This document shows positions 58,983 to 64,000 of a stretch of DNA of 64,000 nt, in pieces. Position numbers and translations under genes: made by a program. Positions within the stretch are counted from its first letter, which is position 1. Each line of letters starts with the position of its first letter. The notes beneath the pieces were generated by a model, which was given only the letters and a program-made list of their open reading frames with translations, made no database searches and was not told the DNA's origin. Origin of the DNA: Pirellula sp. (GTDB taxonomy: Bacteria; Planctomycetota; Planctomycetia; Pirellulales; Lacipirellulaceae); assembly GCA_013822725.1 (NCBI GenBank), contig PNKX01000003.1, positions 62,001-126,000 on the forward strand. The letters run 5' to 3'.

Positions 58983-59915
58983 CTACGCCAGCGATCGGTA
59001 ATATTCGATCGAGCGGCGGAGCCCTTCGTCAAAGTCGATCGTCGGCTCGTAGGCTAACGTTTCGCGCGCCGCCGTAATATCTGCCAAACTATCCCGTACA
59101 TCGCCGGCGCGGGCGTCGGCGAATATTGGTTCAATCTTCGTCCCGAGGACTCGATTGATGCTCTCGATCAATTCCAGCAGACTGTACTGCCGTCCGCATG
59201 CGACGTTAAAAATCCGCCCGCTGGCCTGCCGCGCTGCCGCGGCGGCGAGATTCCCGCGCACGACGTTCTCGACGTACGTGAAGTCGCGAGACTGTCCCCC
59301 GTCGCCAAATACTGTCGGCCGCTTGCCGGCCAACATCGACACGACGAATTTCGGGATCACGGCCGAGTACTCGCCGTTAGGATCCTGACGCGGACCGAAG
59401 ACGTTGAAGTACCGAATCACGACGGTCTCCAGACCGTACGACGCAGCGAACGCTTGGCAGTACGATTCGCCAGCCAACTTCGCCGCCGCGTACGGCGACA
59501 GAGGCGACGGCAGGTCGCTCTCGCGCTTCGAGGAAAATGGCTGATTGCCGTAGGCGCTGCTCGAACCGGCGTAAACGACTCGCTTGACGCCGCCGCGTCG
59601 CGCGGCGTCGAGCACATGAAGCGTCCCCGTCGCGCAAGCGGCGTGACTCGCCGCCGGTTCGGCCAGGCTCCGCGGCACCGAGGCCAGCGCCGCTTGGTGA
59701 AAAACGATGTCGACGCCGGCGACCGCCTGCTCGACTTGCTTCGCATCCAGCAGGTCGCCCTTCACAAATTCGACTCGCTTGCCGAGGTGCGCGAGATTAT
59801 CGCCCTTGCCGGTGCTCAGATTATCGAAGACCCGCACGTCGTCGCCGCGCTCCACTAGCGCCGTCACAATGTGCGAACCGATGAACCCGGCGCCGCCCGT
59901 TACTAGATACTTCAT
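58983..59915 (-). CDS. NAD-dependent nucleotide-sugar epimerase/dehydratase (SDR, GalE-like)
   Basis: 310 residues. The Rossmann start VTGGAGFIGSHIVTALVERGDDVRVFDNLSTG, the GSSSAYG serine site and YAAAKLAGE (Tyr-x-x-x-Lys) are all present, as is VIRYFNVFGPRQDPNGEYSAVIPKF for sugar-nucleotide binding. Such enzymes convert UDP-glucose or UDP-GlcNAc to epimers for surface polysaccharides. It lies in a short minus-strand run with the propeller and DUF1570 genes. Confidence 0.92.
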   Translation of the reverse strand: MKYLVTGGAGFIGSHIVTALVERGDDVRVFDNLSTGKGDNLAHLGKRVEFVKGDLLDAKQVEQAVAGVDIVFHQAALASVPRSLAEPAASHAACATGTLHVLDAARRGGVKRVVYAGSSSAYGNQPFSSKRESDLPSPLSPYAAAKLAGESYCQAFAASYGLETVVIRYFNVFGPRQDPNGEYSAVIPKFVVSMLAGKRPTVFGDGGQSRDFTYVENVVRGNLAAAAARQASGRIFNVACGRQYSLLELIESINRVLGTKIEPIFADARAGDVRDSLADITAARETLAYEPTIDFDEGLRRSIEYYRSLA

Positions 59916-59960
59916 TCAACTCCCCATTCATTCGCCCAGACGCCGCGTCGCTCACGGACG

Positions 59961-60761
59961 CTAGGCCTGGCGCCAACTGCTGATATGGCGTTCCATCCGC
60001 TCGTCGAGGTTGGGCACCGCCGCCCGTAAACGTGCGGACAATGGCCCGACTTGCTCGCCGCGACGAATATCGGCCAGGTAATCCACCAGTGTACGATGCG
60101 CCGCTGCCGGACCATGCAACATAAAGTGAACCCACGACCAGGCAAAACGATACTCGATGCTGCCCATTTCGCCTACCTCTTGCCGCTCTTCGAGAATCTC
60201 GACCGTACGCGACATCCCCAGCCGCACGTTCCAGCGGAGCGCCGCCAGGTGCGGATGGCGGTAGGCCCGATCTTGTTCGCTCATCTCGAAGTACTCTGCT
60301 AGCCCTTCGTCCAACCAGAGCGGCACGTCGGGGAGCGTGGCGTGCAGCAGGGCATGAGTCGATTCGTGCCGCAGATCGATCGGCAACTCGTCGTGCTGAT
60401 AGGCGTAGACTGCTCCACGCCCGCCGCGGCGAACGTAGAGCGCACGGCGGTAAGGGACGTGGGGGTAGAGTTGTTCGAGGAAGGCCCGATGCGTCGCCTG
60501 ATTTGCCAGCAAGAAAACGTCGACCGTCTGCCGCGCCGACGGGACTGCTAGCGTGCGATGGAGTTCAGACTCGAGCATCGCCAGCTCCAGAAAGACGCCT
60601 TCCAACTCGCCGAGCGGAAACGCCGACGTGCAGATGAACGGCCCGAACGTCCGGCGATCAACCCAGCCTTGAGCTTGCTCCGACGCTAGCACGCGCGGAC
60701 CTGCCGCGCAGGCCGCGATGGCAGCCTGCAGAAATCGTCGGCGCGAGAATCGGCAGGTCAT
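59961..60761 (-). CDS. DUF1570 putative metalloprotease
   Basis: 266 residues from ATG 60761. A Tat-type signal is visible (SRRRFLQAAIAACAAGPRVLA). The zinc motif His132-Glu-x-x-His136 (HESTH) and downstream Glu156 in GLAEYFE match the gluzincin arrangement of DUF1570, WLDEGLAEYFE being the family signature. FAWSWVHFMLHG follows. The domain is a probable exported peptidase, but activity in the family is not demonstrated. The gene ends 45 bp before the epimerase gene starts. Confidence 0.85.
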   Translation of the reverse strand: MTCRFSRRRFLQAAIAACAAGPRVLASEQAQGWVDRRTFGPFICTSAFPLGELEGVFLELAMLESELHRTLAVPSARQTVDVFLLANQATHRAFLEQLYPHVPYRRALYVRRGGRGAVYAYQHDELPIDLRHESTHALLHATLPDVPLWLDEGLAEYFEMSEQDRAYRHPHLAALRWNVRLGMSRTVEILEERQEVGEMGSIEYRFAWSWVHFMLHGPAAAHRTLVDYLADIRRGEQVGPLSARLRAAVPNLDERMERHISSWRQA

Positions 60762-61225
60762 GCAGCCCCCCGCGGGCAAGGCGCCGGCTCAAGTTGTTCC
60801 ATCGCCGTTGCCACTCGCGACTCGCATCCAAGCTGAAAGATGATCGGGGGCGGGAGTATACCGGTCAGCAGTCGAGGGTCAACCCAAACTCCAGTTGCGC
60901 TCCCTTTGTGTTTCGCGTCGCGCCTGAAGTGGGTCGAATTGACATGCCAGCAGTGCGTTCAATCGGGTCCCATTTCTAGACCGTGGTCTCGTTTTGCGAC
61001 CAGTTTGGCACGCTTCTGGCCAGCGGGTGTCCAGCCGCACTTTAGTCAAAAACCGAAAATACCCAGTAATAGAGGGTTTCCCGTAACAGCGAACCTGCGA
61101 CCCCGCCATTCGTACTTATTGGCATGTTGGTTGCAGATAGGTGTTCCGTCGCGACGGAGCGACAACGTTGGCCGCCCGCAGGGAAGCCGCACCATTTTGT
61201 TGTTCGTGACAGGAGGTAAGTAGGG
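60762..61225. other. Divergent intergenic region, 464 bp
   Basis: Between the divergent DUF1570 and csrA genes. It holds the sigma-54-type promoter at 61120. TTGGCAC at 61004-61010 with GGCC 6 nt on is a weaker look-alike. A short inverted repeat (GTCGCGACGGAGCGAC) lies near 61148-61163 in the presumed csrA leader. Confidence 0.55.
61120..61135 (+). promoter_or_regulatory. Putative sigma-54 (RpoN) promoter of csrA
   Basis: TGGCAT-GTTGG-TTGCA matches the -24/-12 consensus TGGCAY-N5-TTGCW exactly. Start of transcription would be near 61147, giving an ~80-nt leader before csrA. Identified by eye. Neither rpoN nor an NtrC-type activator gene is in the window. Confidence 0.55.
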
Positions 61226-61498
61226 ATGCTAGTACTCAGCCGTAAAATTGGCGAAAAGATCCACGTCGGCAACGACATCACCATCGAGGTTCGCCGCGTC
61301 GCCGGCAACCGCGTCACGCTAGCAGTCGATGCTCCGCGTAACGTCCGTATTCTCCGCGGAGAACTGCGTGACGCCGCGATGGAGTTCGAACCGCACGAAG
61401 AGGAAGTCGACGTCGATCACGAAGCCCTCCGCTCGACGGTGGTCGTTACCCACCAGCGTTTGAACGTGGGCCTGTCGATGCCGCACGTATTGGGCTAA
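61226..61498 (+). CDS. csrA: Carbon storage regulator CsrA
   Basis: 90 residues. LVLSRKIGEKIHVGNDITIEVRRVAGNRVTLAVDAPRNVRILRGEL is the complete CsrA/RsmA core, with the RNA-contacting LVLSRK strand and the VRILRGEL segment. It is longer than the usual ~60-75 residues by an acidic C-terminal extension (EFEPHEEEVDVDHEALRS). It binds GGA motifs in mRNA leaders and controls translation. AGGAGG (61212-61217) is 8 nt before the ATG, with further GGA triplets nearby, so autoregulation is plausible. Confidence 0.96.
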   Translation: MLVLSRKIGEKIHVGNDITIEVRRVAGNRVTLAVDAPRNVRILRGELRDAAMEFEPHEEEVDVDHEALRSTVVVTHQRLNVGLSMPHVLG

Positions 61499-61580
61499 CT
61501 CTCCAATCCGCTGAAACTGGGTTTCCAACTCATTTCATTCGGAGACTCGAGATGCTTCGAGCAAAAAGTTGCGCAAGAGA

Positions 61581-61612
61581 AGCCGCACGGCGTCATGCCT
61601 GCGGCTTTTTTT
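61581..61612 (+). terminator. Rho-independent terminator after csrA
   Basis: The stem AGCCGCA / TGCGGCT (12-nt loop) is followed by a run of T from 61606. It lies 82 nt after the csrA stop codon. Confidence 0.85.
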
Positions 61613-61654
61613 GTGCGCGCTCTGCTCCGCAAAACAACCTCTCCACGCCAACTC

Positions 61655-61712
61655 GCCCATTTAGCCCCGCCGCTCGCGGCGGGCGCGGGGCGAGCCCCGC
61701 GGCTAAATGGGC
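61655..61712. repeat. GC-rich inverted repeat
   Basis: GCCCATTTAGCC (61655-61666) and GGCTAAATGGGC (61701-61712) are perfect 12-bp arms around a GC-rich core (GCCGCTCGCGGCGGGCGCGG) that can fold further. Confidence 0.8.
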
Positions 61713-61882
61713 CGGTCGATCACCACTATTTGCCGTCGCGCCGGCCGCGGCAAACCGAGGCCGAGCTTGACGTTACGCGGCCAATTCTCCTACTCTCCCC
61801 GCCCCATCGGGGCCGACGTCGCGCCAGGGATTCGCCCTGATCGCGGAACGTCGCGCATGCTGCCCACGGGTCGGCTTTGGTT

Positions 61883-64000
61883 ATGGCGTATGCCAGCCAG
61901 GGGAACTCGGTCGGTCGCGGTCCGCGCTCAGGCGCGTCGACTTGGCTGGCAGTCTGCCTGTTGGTCTCCACGCTTGCCTTCTCGCCCGGCTGCGCATCGA
62001 CCAGCAGCAAATGGGTCACGCTCCGTTCGACCCCGCGCAACCCGCTAACGGAAACGCTCGGGCTCGTTGCCAAGCAAGGCCCCAAGCCAACGGAGCGAAC
62101 GCTCCAACTGCTGCGTCGCTACGACCTTGAGAAGAAACTCGGGGACAAACCCCAACTCCTGGCAGAGCTGAACGCCATCAACCGCCGTGAGCCGAACCGC
62201 GAGAACCTCTACGCCCTCGCCGAAGTCGCCTATGTCGGAGCCAAACGGGCCGATGCCGCCCACGAGCCGGCAGCGGCGCTTGAACTCTACGGTTCGTCGG
62301 TGCTCTACGCCTACGAGTATCTCTTCGCTGGCGGGTACTCGGCCGTGAGCAACCAGTACGATCCGCAGTTCCGCCGGGCGTGCGATCTTTACAACGCCGC
62401 CCTTGAGGGAACGCTCCGCATCGCTCAAACCGAGGGACCGCTGCGACCTGGCGAGTCGCGCGTGATCAAAACGTGCATCCACCAATGCGAGCTGGAAATT
62501 CAACTGAAGAGTCGCGGGTGGGACGCCGCCGACTTCAATCGCATCGAGTTCGTTTCCGACTACGAAGTGAACGGCCTGCGCAATCACTACCACAACTTCG
62601 GCCTCGGCGTGCCGCTGATCGCCGTCCGCAAACCGCATGAGAACCCGGGGCCGGCCGAGCAATTCTACCCGCCCGATCTCTCGTTCGCCGTGACGGCGTT
62701 CATGCGCGTCGAACCGATGCTCGCGAACCAGACGCCAGAGATTCTGCCGACCTCAGCGACTGCCGAGCAGATCGCCGCGGAGGAAGCGACTCAGCCGAAG
62801 CGAAAACTCCGCGCGGTGCTGGAACTGTACGATCCGCTCGACACGACGCACGTCGACGCCGGCGGCGTCAGCGTCCCGCTCGAAACCGATCTCAGCACGC
62901 CGCTCGCTTACAACCTCAGTCAGCCGGCGCTCGACGACAGCAAGCTCTCCACCGTTGGCCTGCTGACGCCCGAGAAAGTGCAAAAAGTAAGCGGCCTTTA
63001 CATGCTCGAACCGTACCGCGACGACCGCATTCCGGTGGTCATGGTCCACGGCCTCTGGTCGAGTCCGGTCACCTGGATGGAGATGTTCAACGATCTCCGC
63101 AGCGACCCTAAGATCCGTGAGCATTACCAGTTCTGGTTCTATCTCTACCCCTCAGGCCAACCCTTCTGGCAGAGCGCCGCCGAAATGCGGGAAGACCTGG
63201 TGCAGATGCGAGCCAAGCTCGATCCGCAGCGGCGCTCGCCCGCACTCGACCAGACGGTCCTCGTCGGGCACAGCATGGGCGGCCTCGTCTCGAAACTCCA
63301 GACGGTCGACAGCGGCAACGAATTCTGGCGAACGCTTACCGACAAGCCGTTCGCCGAACTGCAGGCCGACCCCGAAATCCGCGATCAACTGGCCGAGACG
63401 TTTTTCTTCGACCCCAACCCCTCGATTCGCCGCGTCATCACCATCGGCACGCCCCACCGGGGGAGCGAATTCTCGAACGACTTCACCAAGTGGCTCGGCC
63501 GCAAGCTGATCCACGTCCCGACCGCCTTGATGAACGGCCGCACGGAACTCGCCTCGCGCAACCCCGACTATTTCCGCAGCACAGCGCCGATCAACATCAC
63601 CAACAGCATCGACTCGCTGTCGCCGAAGTCGACCTTCCTGCCGGTGTTGCTCGAGGCGCCGACCGGCCCGTGGGTGAAGTACCACAACATCGTCGGTCAG
63701 GCGCCGCACGAAGGGGTGACCAACAAGGTTTCGATGTGGCTCTCAGGCGAAGGAGACGGCGTCGTTTCGCTGGCGAGCGCCCAACTCGACGGCGCGGCGT
63801 CGCAAATTGTCGTCCCGGCCGATCACATGACGGTTCACCGCCACCCGCAGAGCATCCTCGAAGTCCGCCGCGTGCTGATGCAGCATATCGCCGAGCTGCA
63901 GAACTTCCCGTACGGCGCCGGCGTCCATTACGCCGACGCCGAGAGCGCCGTGCCGATGGGGCAAGGTCCGCCGCAACTGCCGGGGCCAGTCGCGACGCTG
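61883..64000 (+). CDS. Lipase/esterase-like lipoprotein with alpha/beta-hydrolase domain (3' partial)
   Basis: The frame stays open from ATG 61883 to the window edge (706 codons so far); the stop lies outside. A lipoprotein signal (WLAVCLLVSTLAFSPGC) is followed by a ~330-residue N-terminal region of alpha-helical character. The hydrolase domain then begins with VVMVHGLWSSPVTWMEMFNDL (oxyanion loop) and has the nucleophile elbow GHSMGG (Ser in VLVGHSMGGLVSK) and ITIGTPHRGSEFSNDF, as in triacylglycerol lipases and PGAP1-like esterases. A late D...H pair (GEGDGVVSL, ADHMTVHRHP) completes a likely Ser-Asp-His triad. Surface-anchored esterase; substrate unknown. Confidence 0.82.
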   Translation, partial: MAYASQGNSVGRGPRSGASTWLAVCLLVSTLAFSPGCASTSSKWVTLRSTPRNPLTETLGLVAKQGPKPTERTLQLLRRYDLEKKLGDKPQLLAELNAINRREPNRENLYALAEVAYVGAKRADAAHEPAAALELYGSSVLYAYEYLFAGGYSAVSNQYDPQFRRACDLYNAALEGTLRIAQTEGPLRPGESRVIKTCIHQCELEIQLKSRGWDAADFNRIEFVSDYEVNGLRNHYHNFGLGVPLIAVRKPHENPGPAEQFYPPDLSFAVTAFMRVEPMLANQTPEILPTSATAEQIAAEEATQPKRKLRAVLELYDPLDTTHVDAGGVSVPLETDLSTPLAYNLSQPALDDSKLSTVGLLTPEKVQKVSGLYMLEPYRDDRIPVVMVHGLWSSPVTWMEMFNDLRSDPKIREHYQFWFYLYPSGQPFWQSAAEMREDLVQMRAKLDPQRRSPALDQTVLVGHSMGGLVSKLQTVDSGNEFWRTLTDKPFAELQADPEIRDQLAETFFFDPNPSIRRVITIGTPHRGSEFSNDFTKWLGRKLIHVPTALMNGRTELASRNPDYFRSTAPINITNSIDSLSPKSTFLPVLLEAPTGPWVKYHNIVGQAPHEGVTNKVSMWLSGEGDGVVSLASAQLDGAASQIVVPADHMTVHRHPQSILEVRRVLMQHIAELQNFPYGAGVHYADAESAVPMGQGPPQLPGPVATL

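Larger units (their letters stand above)
61499..61882. other. Intergenic region, 384 bp
   Basis: Between csrA and the lipase-like gene. It holds the csrA terminator and a GC-rich palindrome at 61655-61712. No gene is apparent. Confidence 0.6.

Noticed and set aside
61004..61020. TTGGCAC with GGCC downstream as another sigma-54 promoter
   Set aside because: The -12 half (TGGCC) does not match TTGCW; the site at 61120 is much better.

Overview
The window is GC-rich, densely coded chromosomal DNA from a planctomycete, most likely Pirellulales and possibly Lacipirellulaceae. The evidence is the protein families: paired DUF1549/DUF1553 and DUF1501 proteins, two DUF1559 pilin-like proteins, seven PEP-CTERM proteins (three with dockerin-like repeats), a PVC-type CxxCH cytochrome, a subtilase with an LEDRR-type N-terminus, a moxR/DUF58/DUF4129 operon and a DUF1570 protein. 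The family placement is inference, because no rRNA gene is present. I found no tRNA or rRNA genes, no CRISPR array, no transposase and no exosortase gene.

Layout. 1-6.0 kb: the 3' end of a secreted glycoamylase-like protein, two further PEP-CTERM proteins and a DUF1559 protein, all on +. 6.2-14.5 kb, on -: glycoamylase-like (GH144-type) enzyme, EF-hand lipoprotein, DUF1501 and DUF1549 proteins, MFS transporter. 14.8-18.5 kb, on +: exported lactonase, NlpC/P60 peptidase and Amidase_2 (two cell-wall hydrolases). 18.5-19.7 kb: a gene-free, repeat-rich stretch, followed by an orphan PIN-domain protein and a small membrane protein. 21.3-29.2 kb: beta-helix protein (-), XylR-like regulator, xylose-isomerase-like enzyme and a large haem/beta-propeller protein (+). 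29.3-33.6 kb (-): DUF4129, DUF58 and MoxR. 33.8-35.2 kb (+): PBP4-type DD-peptidase. 35.3-43.9 kb (-): PQQ-type beta-propeller, NagA-like deacetylase, zinc alcohol dehydrogenase, aldo/keto reductase and a complete ribose-type sugar ABC importer. 44.4-51.3 kb (+ except one small - gene): dicarboxylate symporter, small protein, rpsD, three PEP-CTERM proteins and a second DUF1559 protein. 51.4-53.8 kb (-): DUF4394 PEP-CTERM protein, TspO and DUF2238. 54.4-57.9 kb (+): repeat-rich subtilase. 58-60.8 kb (-): glycosidase-like propeller, NAD-sugar epimerase and DUF1570 protein. 61.2 kb to the edge (+): csrA and a truncated lipase-like lipoprotein.

How it works together. Most of the window concerns obtaining and oxidising carbohydrates outside the cytoplasm and building the cell surface. 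Polysaccharide-active and beta-helix proteins are exported. Sugars enter through an MFS carrier and an ABC importer, and are handled by a xylose-isomerase-like enzyme, dehydrogenases and a NagA-like deacetylase under a XylR-type regulator. Two catabolite-type (cre-like) palindromes lie near the glycoamylase-like genes.

Intergenic DNA is unusually structured. Several gaps hold long imperfect inverted repeats whose arms are built from short motifs repeated every 8-10 nt. Other gaps hold GC-rich nested palindromes. Together with the alternating A/B repeat of the subtilase, a sigma-54-type promoter before csrA and a metal-ligand substitution in the XylA-like enzyme, these are the features most worth a second look.
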